In this document: positions 1 through 12,300 of the stretch, piece by piece
Position numbering within the stretch: position 1 is the stretch's first letter
Layout: every line of letters begins with the position of its first letter
Source of the DNA: Rubripirellula obstinata
GTDB lineage: Bacteria; Planctomycetota; Planctomycetia; Pirellulales; Pirellulaceae
Length of the DNA: 53,841 nt
Direction of reading: 5' to 3'
Assembly (NCBI RefSeq): GCF_001642955.1
Contig: NZ_LWSK01000029.1
Location: forward strand, 1 to 53,841
Notes under the pieces: model-generated
Database searches by the model: none
Told to the model about the DNA's origin: nothing
What the model saw: the letters and a program-made list of their open reading frames with translations, nothing else
Position numbers and translations under genes: made by a program

Positions 1-6
1 GTGTTG

Positions 7-106
7 ATTGCAAATTGCAAAATGAACACTGAAAAATGTAAATTGACCAGCAAATACCGCTTCCCAAGAATTTTCAATTTGCAATGTTCATTTTGCAATT
101 TGCAAT
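7..106. repeat. Inverted repeat, AT-rich, 24-nt arms
   Basis: The arm at 7-30 and the arm at 83-106 are reverse complements with one mismatch (core ATTGCAAATTGCAAAATGAA). About 52 nt separate them. The word TTTGCAATTTGCAAT recurs nearby. It lies in the 3' flank of the minus-strand giant gene, so it could fold in that transcript's trailer. The apparent open frame across 1-249 is made of this repeat and is not a gene. Confidence 0.7.
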
Positions 107-203
107 GTTCGACTGGTTCGCGAATAATATCACCCACCGCATTTTCATCAGCCCAGGGTTACGCAGTCGGCCGAGAATTGAACGTTGAGGCGAAAGGGGA
201 TCT

Positions 204-315
204 AACGCAGAGACGCAAAGTCGCAGGGTCGCAGCGGAATCTTGTTTAGGAAGAGGCACAACGAGGTTCAGGTTCCCTCGCGTCCTCGCGTCTTCGCGTC
301 CTTGCATCTTCGCGT
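204..315. repeat. 8-bp tandem repeats and facing degenerate inverted copy
   Basis: Five head-to-tail 8-bp units (CCTCGCGT and variants) run from 276 to 315. A purine-rich stretch at 204-234 (AACGCAGAGACGCAAAGTCG and onward) is an imperfect reverse complement, so the pair could form a long imperfect hairpin just downstream of the giant gene's stop codon. The word GACGCAAAGTCGC (212-224) recurs at 46814-46826, which suggests a dispersed intergenic repeat family. Confidence 0.6.
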
Positions 316-355
316 TAATCTCGCTTATGCATTGCTGAATGTTGACCTCATTTGA

Positions 356-3300
356 TCAACCCAACATGCCATCCACTTCGTCGTCTTTCTTGTTCGATCC
401 GCTGCTAGCTGACAAGATCGCGGTTGGGTCAACAATTCGCCACGATGGCATGCTGGATGCCACGGCGGTAAAGAACGCTCCGCCGCGAAGTGCCCAAAGC
501 ACGTAACCGATCGAGAACAATCCGGCCGCCGAGCCGGCTGATCCGACGATGAATTCATACGACGTTTCTTCGTCCGCCGGTGGTTCTTCCCATTGATGCC
601 AATCGACGGGTTGAGAAGCGATGACGTTCCTGATTCGATTTTGAACTTCGTAATCGTGAAGCAGTTCGTCAGACTTGAACTCGAAACCTGCAATCACGTG
701 CAGCGTTCCCGAACGACCGCCAAGGCTCTGCGACTCGCTCAAAAACGACTTGTTGAAACCATTAAAGCTGCTGCCGTGTTGTCCGACGGCTTGAATGCCC
801 TGGTTGTTGATATTGTCGTTGTTGTTTTGGGAATTCGAGTTGCTTTCGTTGTCGCCCTTCTGCTCTGGTCCATTGGCACCTTCTTGGCCATCTGGATCTT
901 CCATTTCGGGGTCGGTTTCAATCTCCGGTTCAGGTTCTGGTTCCGGTTCAGGGTCGGGTTCAACCGGTGGCGGGACAGCATCGACGTTCAGCGTCACGGT
1001 GGCCACGTTGCTTTGCAATGAACCGTCGGTCGCTTGGTAGGTGAATGAATCGGTGCCAAAGAAGCCAGCGTTGGGCGTGTAAACAATGGATCCGTTGGCG
1101 AGTTGGACCAAGGTGCCATTGGACGGCGAGCTTGTAATGATGCTGGACAACGAATCACCGTCGATGTCAATGTCGTTACCCACGACGCCGGGGTTACCGA
1201 GGTTCAGGCTGCTGTTCGCATTGAGCGAGTAGCTTTCGCCGAACGCCACAGGAGCTTCGTTTGCATCCAGGACGTTGATCGTGAACGCTTGCTGGCTTGA
1301 TGATCCATCGCTTGATCGTGCTTCGACGACAATGGAGTGGGACATCTGTGTTTCAAAGTCAAGGAACACTGCGGTCGTGACGACGCCGGTTGCTTGGTCG
1401 ATGGTAAATCTTCCGCTGTCGTCGTCAGCCAAGAAATACGTCACGGTATTGTTCGTGCCATCGTCGTCCGTCGCCATTGTTGTGATGCCAACGGTGCCGC
1501 CGGTAACGTTTTCGAGTACTTGGTTAATCCCAGCGTCAACATCGATTGGGGTTCCAACATCGAACTCGTCAAAATCATTTATCGAGACTGTAAAGGTTTC
1601 GCGATAAGTTCCGCCTGCCAAATCAGTGACTTCGACTTCGATCGAATGGGAAACCGCGTTCTCGAAATCTAATCCGGCAGGGTTTGCGACGGTAATGTTG
1701 CCCGCGTTGTCAATTGCAAATCGACCGGCTGCGGAATCGGAAAGGGCGTAGGTGAACGCGTCACCCAAATCGATATCGCTGGTCGTGACCGAGCCGACGG
1801 CGTCGCCGAATCCTGCGTTTTCGATAACTGACAATCCGGTTGCGGATAGGTCGTGCGGGTTGTCGTTGGCACCTTGGATCGTCACGGTGACCTGGGCGGT
1901 CGATTGGGATCCGTCGTTGTCGACGATCGTGTAGGTAAAGATGTCGTCAAGAGTGTCCGAAGATGTTCGCAGTATTTCAACGCTGGCGTTGTTGTTGTCT
2001 ACGAGGTACGAATACGTTCCGTCTGAATTGATGGTGAGGGTTCCGTATTGACCCGCAACACCGCTGCCAACGTTTCCTGAAGTCGAGGTTTGAACGTCGG
2101 CAGCTACACCGACGACGGTTTGTGAATTCGAGGAATCAGCGTCGGTGTCATTGGTGATGACACTGCCAGACGGATTGACGCCGGACGTCGCGTTGTTGAC
2201 GCCACCCGCTTCGGTCGCAGTCGCCGTGTCTGAAACAGCGACCGGTCCGTCGTTGGTGCCGGTTACCGTGATGGTCACGACAGCCTGACTGGTCGCACCG
2301 TTGTTGTCTTGGACTTCGTAGGTGAAGGTGACGTCGCGAGTCTCACCGGCGGCCAGGTCTTGGAAGTCGGCACCCGGATCGAAGGCGTAGTTGCCGTTGG
2401 GTTGGATTGTGACGCTGCCTTCGGCGGTGTCGGTGATCAGCGAATAGGTGTGCGTGTCGTTGGTGTCGGCATCGGTTTCGCTGAGCGTACCGTTGACGAC
2501 TGCGCCGTCTTCGATGGCGGTGTCGGTTGCTGCTTGAGCAATGGGTGTGTCGTTGATTCCGGTGACAGTGATGGTCACGACAGCTCGACTGGTCGCGCCG
2601 TTGTTGTCTTGGACTTCGTAGGTAAAGGTGACGTCGCGAGTCTCACCGGCGGCCAGGTCTTGGAAGTCGGCACCCGGATCAAAGGCGTAGTCGCCGTTGG
2701 GCTGGATTGTGACGCTGCCTTCGGCGGTGTCGGTGATCAACGAATAGGTGTGCGTGTCGTTGGTGTCGATGTCGGTTTCGCTGAGCGTACCAGTGACGAC
2801 TGCGCCGTCTTCGATTGCGGTATCGGTTGCTGCTTGAGCGACCGGTCCGTCGTTGGTGCCGGTGACGGTGATCGTCACGGTGGCATCGTCGGACAGGTTT
2901 CCAGTGCCGTCATCGGTTGCTCGATACGTGAAGGTGACGTCGCGAGTCTCGCCGGCGGCCAGATCTTGGAAATCGGCACCGGGATCAAAGGTGTACGAGC
3001 CGTCTGGATTGACAGTCGCAGTTCCTTCGTTGGTGTTGGTAACCAAGGTGTAGGTCAATGTGTCGCCGGGGTCATTGTCGGTCGCGGTAAGGGTTCCGCT
3101 GATCACGGATCCATCTTCGATTGCAGCGTTGGTGTCGTCCGAAGCAACGGGTGCGTCGTTGACCGAGTTGACCGTGACCGTGAATGTCACGTCAATCGTT
3201 TCGTAGCCATCGCTGACTCGCACCGTGATGTCGGATGTACCATTGACGTTGTCGGCATAGTCGATCGTCAAAGTGTCGGCGGTGTTGTTTAGGTTGAGGC

Positions 3301-6300
3301 TGTTGAACAACGAAGGGTTGGTGTTGCCGATGATTGCGTACGTCAATTCGGAATCGGTTTGTTCCAAGTCGCTGAACGCCGCAGCCAAGTCGATCACGGT
3401 ATTCGGTGCGTCTTCATCGACGTTGACGTCGTTAATCGTCCCGGTCGCTTCGGTGTTCAAGTAGAGATCAACGTTGCCGGTCGGCGAGTCGTAGGTGACG
3501 AAGGGAACGATTCCAATCGTGTCGCCCAGAATGTTGATCGTTCCAAATGTTCCCGTCAGGCTGGTTGATGCCACCAAGTCATCAAGCAAGCCGCCTGCGG
3601 TGATTCCGTTGACGTCCAATTGCAACGTACTGGTGCTGTCCAGCGTTGCCATTCCGCCGACGACAATTGTTTCAAAGACACTCGTCGAGGTCACGTCCAG
3701 GGCAAGGGTCGCGTTGGTGCCGATTTCCAGATCATCGATAATCTCTCCGCCACCTTGCAAAATGGCGCCATCGACAATCACGCCGTTTTGGGTGCCGATC
3801 GTGTTTCCGGCCATGTTCAGGGTGCCGTCGATCAATCGAAGTTGGTTGATCGAGAGTCCGACGCCCAGGTTGCTGCCCAGCGTCGCGATGCCGGACGCCT
3901 TGTCGATGATGATGTCAGCGTTGGTGAAGTCGTTTCCGAAAATCGTTTGGTTGCCGGTGCCGTTGAGCGTGATGTCAAAATCGGCGATCACCTGCGAGTC
4001 GCTGCTGGTCAAATCGCCGGCGACAAAAACATTGCCGACGTTGCCAATGCTGTTCTGCGCCAGGCTGATGATGTTCAGGTCACCGCCGATGTTTAGGTCA
4101 CTCTGCAACAACACGGTGGCATTGCTGCTGAATTCGACATCGTCGAACGTCATGCCGTCGGTATCCAGCACCAGACCGCCGCCTGCGAACTGAGTCGTCA
4201 CGCCCGTGAAATCAGTCGCGCCCGCGGTGTGCGTCAGTGAACCGGTGACCCGATGATCGCCCGTGAATGTCGCCGTTCCACCGGTCTTGTTGATGACGGC
4301 GTTTCGCAGCAACGAGGATGCCGACGTTGCGCTGACGGTCTGGTCGGCCGAACCGCCGATTTCGATGATCGTCGAGCCGTCGTAATCCGTATCCGAAAGC
4401 AAGACGTCGCCCAACGCGACAATCTTGCCGTTGTTCAGGGTTCCGACAATGGCGAGTGAAAGTTGGTCGTTGACTTCCAAGTCGCCAAAGAAGTTTCGGA
4501 TGCCAGTATTGCTGATCGTCAGCGTGTTGACGGGGCCGATCGAACCGTGAATCATCCCGTTGTTGCTGCCGACGATGGTTAGATCCAACGTCGATGCGTC
4601 GACGGTGCCGTTGTTATTGAGCAAATTGCCACGAAGGCTCATGTCGCCATCGAGCGTCGCGATGCCGGCGGTCTTGTCGATTTCCAGGTGCTGGACGTTG
4701 TAGCCGCTGACGCCACTAACGGTTTGGTCGGTGATGCCGTCCAAAACCAAGACCGACGATCCGGTCCAATTGGTGTCGTTGATTGTCAGATCGCCGGCGA
4801 TGTTCAAATTCTGGCCGCTGATGTTGGCCACATCGCTGATCAACAGATCGCCGTCGATGTTTAGGCCGCCGACAATGGTGACGCCGCTACCGTTGTTGAA
4901 TTGGAAATCGTGGAACGTCAAACCGGCCGCGTCAACGGATTGGTTCGCATTGCCCGAGAGGTTGACTTGATGGGTTCCGAAATCGACGTTGCCGGACGTG
5001 TGCGTCAGGTTGCCGGTCAACGACAAGTCACTGCCAATCGTCAGCGTGCCGGCGGTGCTGATCGTCAAATCATCGAGCGAGTTGATCGCATCCAACGCTT
5101 GGTCGCCGGCCCCATCCAAAATCCAAGCCGAATCGGTCGTCACCACGCTGCCGCCGGTTTGCGTGAAATCGCCGCCGATGTTGAGTTGATCGTTGGCGGT
5201 GTTGAACGATCCGCCAAAGATGTCGACGTTGCCGGAAACGACAAAGTCGATGTTGGTCGAAAGCGTGTGCGTGAAGCTGGCTTTGGCCAAGATTTCCCAA
5301 ACGGCCGCGTCGGTGAACGCCGAGTCGACGACGGCACTGGTCGTGCTGTTGCCGTCAAAGATCACCACGTCATCGGCTTGTGGGACGATTCCCAAATCCC
5401 AGTTCGCCGCGTTGCTGAACAAGTTGTCGCCGCCGCCACCGATCCAGTGGAACACGCTTTGGCCCGGCGCGACGGTCACGTCGACCGTGTGCGAATCGGA
5501 AAGGAAACCATCGCTGGCCGAAACTACCAGCGACGCGCTGCCGTTGAAACCGCTGACGGACGCATAGGTCAATCCGTCAAGTGCCGCGTCGATGTCCGCT
5601 TGCGAACCGCTGAATGCGAGTGTCCCGTCGCTGCCGTCGCCATCGGTCAACGTCAGTCCGCTGGTTTGCGAAAGCGTCAGCGCGGCGCGATTGGCGGTCA
5701 ACGTCACCGTCAAATTCGTGGTGTCGATGTCCAGCGTGTCGATCACGCCAACGGTCGCCGAATCGAACGTCAATGTTTGTCCTTCACCGACCGTCGCGGC
5801 GGGCGGACCGGTGACAATCGGCGCGTCGTTGATCGGGTTGACGGTCACATCAAACGTCACATCAGTGAACTCGCCGCGAACATCGGTCGCACGAACCGTC
5901 ATTTGGTACGTGCCAAACTGATCGGCGGCGTAGTCCAACGTCAACGTGCCGGCGGCGTCGTCGATTGTGGCGGAATCCAGCAAAGCCGGGTCGCTGTAAC
6001 CGACCAACGTGTACGTCAATTCGCTGTCGGCGTGTTCGGCATCGCTGAATGCGGCGTCCAGGTCGATCACCGTGTCGGCGGCGTCTTCGTCAACGGCCAC
6101 ATCGTTGATCGTTCCGGTGGGGGCGGAGTTGAGGAACAAGTCGATTGCGTTATTGGCCGGGTCGTCTTCGACGTAAGCGACCAAACCGCCGCTGTTGTTC
6201 AGCGTTTGGATATTGTCGAAGTCGCCGTTCTTCGTGCCGTAGGTCAGCACGTTGTCGACGAAGCCGCCGACGGTGTTGTTGAGCAGCGACAATTGCCAAG

Positions 6301-9300
6301 TCGTTCCCGCTTGGATCGTCAGTGATCCGGAAACATCACGACGCGTTGCCTGGTCACCGGCCGGATCGTTGACGATCGTGCGCAACCTGCCGCCCGATTC
6401 GATCGTCAAATCACCCGTGATGTCTCCACCGTGGGTCAACGTGGAACCGGATTGGACGACGACGCCCGCAGTCGTGCTAACGGTGTGTCCGGCGGTCCAT
6501 AACGAACCGTCTGCGATCACCAATCGTTGCGACGTTCCATCGAGCGTCAAGTCCGCGTTCAGGTACACCGTACCACTCGCTTTGTCGATGAACAGATCGC
6601 CGTCGGTCGTGTCGGCGACACTGATGTTTTGATCGCCGTTGCCGACCAAGCGAATCGCGGTTGTTCCGTCGACGGTCGTGTCGATGCCGATCAGGTTGCC
6701 ACGCACTTGGATCTCGCCACCGTCGAGCGAGTTGATGCTGTTCAGATTCAATTGATTGACGTTCAAGTCGCCGGTGATGTCGCCATCTGCGTCTGCCGTA
6801 AAGGCGACATTACCCAGTTGCAACGCACCCGCGTCGATGTTCAAACCCGATCCGCCGAAACCGATCTCGTTGGCACCGCTATCGAACGAGCCCGCTTGAT
6901 AGGTAAATCCGCCGCGGAAGTTCGCGTCTTCGGTCAGTGTCGCCGTGCCGCCGGTTTTGTTGATCACCAGATTGCGGAGGATGCCCGTGTCGCCGCCGCT
7001 GGAAATCGACTGGTCGTTCGCGCCGCCGATCTCAAACACCGTCGTGCCGGTGTAGTCGCCGTCCAGCGTGTCGACATCGCCGAGTAGGATGATCTTGCCA
7101 CCGTTGATTGTTTGGGCGGCCGTGATCGTCGTCGCGCCGTTGACGGTCAAGTCGCCGTCGATGGTTTTTGCACCCGACGTGTTGATGGTCAGCGAGTTGA
7201 TCGCGCCGATGCCGCCGTCGATGGTGCCGGCGTTGGTTCCGGTGAGATGCAAATTCAATCCCGTCGCGATCGTGTTGCCTTGATCGTGAATCAGATCGCC
7301 GAGCAAATTCAATCGGCCCGTCATCGTGGCATCGCCCGACGCCTTGTTGATTCGCAAGTCCGTCAGGGTGCTTCCGCCGGTGCCGTTTGCGGCAAGCGTT
7401 TGGTTGCCGGTTCCATCGAGAACGTACTCGGTTGTTCCCGTGGCAGTGTTGTGTCCAAGCGTCACGTCGCCGCCGAGCAAGAAGCGGCCACCGTTGACGG
7501 TGGTGATGACGCTGGTGGTAAACGTACCATCGACATCCACGTCGCTTTGCAACGTCGTCACCCCGTCGGCTCGGAAGACGAAGTCGTTGAACGTTACGCC
7601 CGCCACGTCGATGACGCTGCCGGTCGAACTTTGTAACGAAACTTCCACTCCGCTGGCATCAACGGTTCCGCTACTGCGAACGAGACTTCCGAAAACGCTC
7701 AAATCGCTGGCCAGGGTCACTTCGCCCGCCGACGCGAACGTGACGTTGCCCAACGTCGAGCCGCTGTCGATGGTTTGGTTGGCCGAACCGTCGAAAGTGA
7801 AGTTGGAATTGCCTGCGAATATTCGCGAGTTACCCGCGGTCAAATCACCCGCGATTGCGACGCTTGCATTGCGGGCATCGAATAAACCGTCGATGTTCAA
7901 GTTGCCATCAACATCGAGCGTTTGATTATTCAAGTCGAACGTTCCGGTGCCCGACCAATCCGCATTGCCGGCGACGTCGAGGTTTCGCAGCATCAGCAAA
8001 TCGCCGGTGTAGGCCGCATCGACGATGATGCTGCCGACGCCGCCCGCGAACGCCGTGTCGATGGTCGAATCTTTCACGCTGGTGACGTTGAAGACAACCA
8101 CGTCGTCGGCTTCGGGAACCAAGTCGTGATCCCAATTGTCTGCATCGGACCAATCGTTCGTTGTGCCGCCGCCGTCCCATGTGAACGTGGTTGTGCCTGG
8201 CGTGACGGTGATCGCGATTGACGTTGAATCGGTCAGAGATCCGTCATCGACCGAAACAATCAGCGAAGCGTTTCCGTTGTAGCCGGCTTGGGAATCGTAA
8301 TCGAGTCCGTCCAAGGCCGCGTCGATGTTCGCAGCGGTTCCACTGAATTGCAGCGTGCCGTCGGTGCCGTCGGCGTCGATCAACGTCAGGCCCGTCGTTT
8401 GAGCAATCGCGATTGAGGCGTGGTTGGCGGTGAGCGTGACGGTGAGAATGTCGCCGTCGAAATCGGTGGTGTCGATCAAGCCCGCATCGGCGGCGCTGAA
8501 GGCCAGCGACCCGGACTCAACGACCGTGGCTGTGTTCGGACCGACAACGATCGGAGCATCATTTTGGCCCTGAATCGTGACCGTGATTTGAGACGACGAA
8601 GTGGCTCCTGCGGCGTCGGTGATCGTGTATGTGAACACGTCGTCGATCGTGTCGGACGCCGAACCGAGTGCTTCGACGGTCGCGTTGCTGTTGTCGACGA
8701 CGTAGCTAAACGAACCGTCGGTGTTGATTGTGATCGAGCCGTACGAACCGGCGACTGATGTGCCGACTGCACCGGTGGCTGAACCGATGATGTTTCCGGT
8801 GACGGTTCGTGAATCGCTAGCGTCAACGTCGGTGTCGTTGTCGAGGACATTTCCGGTCGGGTCGGTTCCAGCAGTCGCGTTGGCGACGCCGCCGGCTTCG
8901 ACTGCCGTTACGGTATCAAAGACGGCAACCGGATTGTCGTTGGCTCCGCGAATCGTGATCGTGATCTGAGATGTCGACGCCAGGCCTGCGGTATCTTCGG
9001 TCGTGTACGAGAACACTTCGCTGAGCGTGTGGCTGGACGTGCGTAACGCTTGCACGTCCGTGTTGGATTCGTCGATGACGTAGGTGTAACTGCCGTCGGA
9101 GTTGATGGTGATCGTTCCGAAGGTTCCGATCAATCCTGAACCGACGTTGCCGGCGGCTGAAGCCTGGACTCCAACGGCGACGCCGGTGACGGTGTGGTCG
9201 TCGCCCGAATCGACTGGGTTGTCGTTGGTCAGCACATTGCCGGTCGCGTTGTTGCCTGCGGTGGCGTTGGCGATGCCGCCGGATTCGTCGGCGGTGCCGG

Positions 9301-12300
9301 CATCGGCGATCGCGACGGGGGCATCGTTGGCACCTTGAATGGTGACGGTAACCTGCGTTGACGTTTCAGCGCCCGATGTGTCTTGGGCGGTGTAGGTGAA
9401 GACATCGGTCAGTGTTTCGCCGGAGTTCAACAGTTCTTGCACGGCGGTGTTGCTGTTATCGACCGTGTAGGTGGCCGTCCCGTCCGAAGCGATTTGAATG
9501 CTGCCGTACAAACCGGCGACGCTGGTGCCGACGTTGCCGCTTGCCGCCGAGACGTTGCCCGCGGCAACTCCCGAGACGTTCATCGTGTCGCCCGCGTCCA
9601 CGTCGGTATCGTTGGCGAGCACGTTGGTGCTCGGGTTGGTGCCCGCGACGCCGTTGGCGGTTCCGCCGGCTTCGGTGGCCGTCATCGTGTCGGCGGTTGC
9701 CACGATCGCGTCGTTGGCACCGCGAACGGTGACGGTGATCTGAGTCGTGGACTGCAGTCCGTCGGTGTCTTCAAACGTGTAAGTGAACGTGTCGCTGGCG
9801 AACTGGCCGCTGGTCCGCAAGGCTTGCACGGTCGCGTTGCTGTTGTCGACGGTGTAGGTGTAGGTGCCGTCGCTGGCGATCGTGATGCTGCCGTACGAAC
9901 CTGTGACCGTCGAACCCACATTCCCGGCGGCTGAAGTCTGGATTCCAACCGCGACGCCGGTGACCGTTTGCGTGTCGTCTGCGTCCACGTCGGTGTCGTT
10001 GTCGAGGACGTTGCCGGTCGGGTTGGTGCCTGCGGTGCCGTTGGCGATTCCGCCCGCTTCAAACGCCGTGGCGGTATCGACGACTGCGGTGGGCGTGTCG
10101 TTGCCACCTTGGATCGTGATGACGACCTGAGTCGTGCTGGTGGTTCCGGCCGTGTCGGTCACGGTGTAGGAATACGTTTCGGTCAGCGTTTCGGTTGCCG
10201 TTCGCAGTGACTGGACGGCGGCCAGCGTTTCGTTGATCGTGTACGTGTAGCTGCCGTCGTTGTTGATCACAATGCTGCCGTAGTTACCGGCGACCGAGGC
10301 ACCGACACTTCCCGATGTCGAAGTGTGCGTTCCAAGCTGGACGCCGACGACGGTTTTGGTGTCGCCGAAATCCACGTCGGTGTCATTGTCAACAAGGTTA
10401 CCAGTCGCGTCGCTACCGGCGGTGCCGTTATTCAGCCCGCCCGATTCGACGGCGGTGTCGACATCGGCGATCGCAATGATCGCGTCGTTCTGGCCATCGA
10501 CCGTGATGGTTAACTGCGTCGTGGAGGTGTTGTTGGCGTTGTCTTCCATCGTGTAGGTGAACACGTCGGTGACTTGGTTGCCGGAGGTTCGCAGCGCTTC
10601 GACGGCTGGGTTGGTGTTGTCCAGCGTGTAGGTGAAGTCACCGTTGGCACCAATCACGACACTGCCGTAGGTGCCGACCACGGTCACGCCCACGTCACCG
10701 GTAGCGGTTCCCGTGGTGCCTGGATCGACGCCGATGACGACTTTGCCATCGTTGGAAGCGTCGTTGGTCAAAACGTTGCCGGACGGATTGGTTCCGGGCG
10801 TCGCGTTGGCGACTCCACCGGATTCGACAGCGGTATCGGTGTCGGCTTCGGCGACCGGCAAGTCGGTGCGTCCATCAATCGTGATCACAATCTGAGTCGT
10901 CGATTCCAGACCGGTGGTGTCGGACATCGTGTACGAGAACGTCTCGGTCAACGATTCACCATCGAGCAACCCGTCGACCGCCGCGTTGTCGTTGTCGACC
11001 GTGTACGTGTAACTGCCATCGCTGGCAATGGAGATGCTGCCGTAGGTTCCCGTGACGGCAGACCCTACATTCCCGGCGGCTGAAGCCTGGACTCCAACAG
11101 CGACGCCAACAACGGTCTTGTTGTCGTTTGCATCAACATCGGTGTCGTTGGTTAGAACGTTGCCGGTCGGATCGGTGCCCGAGATGTTGTTGTTCATCCC
11201 GGACGCTTCGATCGCGGTCGCGACGTTGGCAACGGCAACGGGAGCGTCGTTCTGGCCGGTGATCGTGATCGTGACTTCGGCGGTGGAATCGGCACCTGAT
11301 GCGTCTTGCATCGTGTAAGTGAAGGTTTCTGTCAGAAAATCGCTGACCGTTCGCAGGGACTGAACCGCGGCGTTGGATTCGTTGACGACGTAAGTCGCGT
11401 TGCCGGTTGAGTCAATCGTCAGCGTGCCGTAGGTTCCCGCAACGCCGGAGCCGACATTGCCCGACGCGATGGATTGAGAGCCCGAGTCAACGCCCACGAT
11501 GGTTTGACCGTCACTGTCGTCGATGTCGGTGTCGTTGGTCAACACGTTGCCCGTTCCATTGGAACCAGCCGTTGCATTGGAGACTCCACCGGATTCAACC
11601 GCCGTCAGTCCGTCATCGACCGCGCCGGGATCATCGTTTTGGCCCTGGATCGTGACGGTGATTTGCGTCGTCGATTCCAGGCCGGCGTCGTCGGTCATCG
11701 TGTAGGTGAAGATGTCGTCGAGCGTGTCACTGGAAGTGCGCAGCGCTTCGACCGCCGCGTTGCTGTTGTCGACGATGTAGCTGAATGACCCGTTCGAGTT
11801 GATCGTGATCGCACCGTAGGTTCCGGCGACCGAGGTGCCGACGTTGGTGGCGGCTGAAGCCTGGACTCCAGCGAGAACGCCGGTCACGGTCTTGCTGTCG
11901 CCAGCGTCAACATCAGTGTCGTTGGTCAACACGCTGCCGGTTGGGTTGGTTCCCGAGTCAGCATTGGCCAATCCACCGGCTTCGACCGCAATCGTGGTGT
12001 CGGCAACGGCGACCGGAGCGTCGTTCTGTCCGTCGATGGTGATGACGACCTGAGTCGACGAGGTCGCGCCGCCGGTGTCCGTCACCGTGTAGGTGAACGT
12101 GTCCGTGATCGCGTTACTGCTGGTGCGCAGGGCCTGCACGATCGGATTGGTTTCGTCGACGACGTAGGTGTAGTCACCGTCGGCATTGATCGTGATCGCA
12201 CCGTAGGTTCCGGTGACGGCAGAGGCAATGTTCCCGGCGGCTGAAGCCTGGACTCCAACGGCGACACCGGTCACGTTCAAGACGTCGCCGGGGTCGACTT

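Noticed and set aside
2309-3292. A repetitive 327-codon plus-strand frame
   Set aside because: Its internal repeats are simply the antisense of the 300-bp VCBS duplication.
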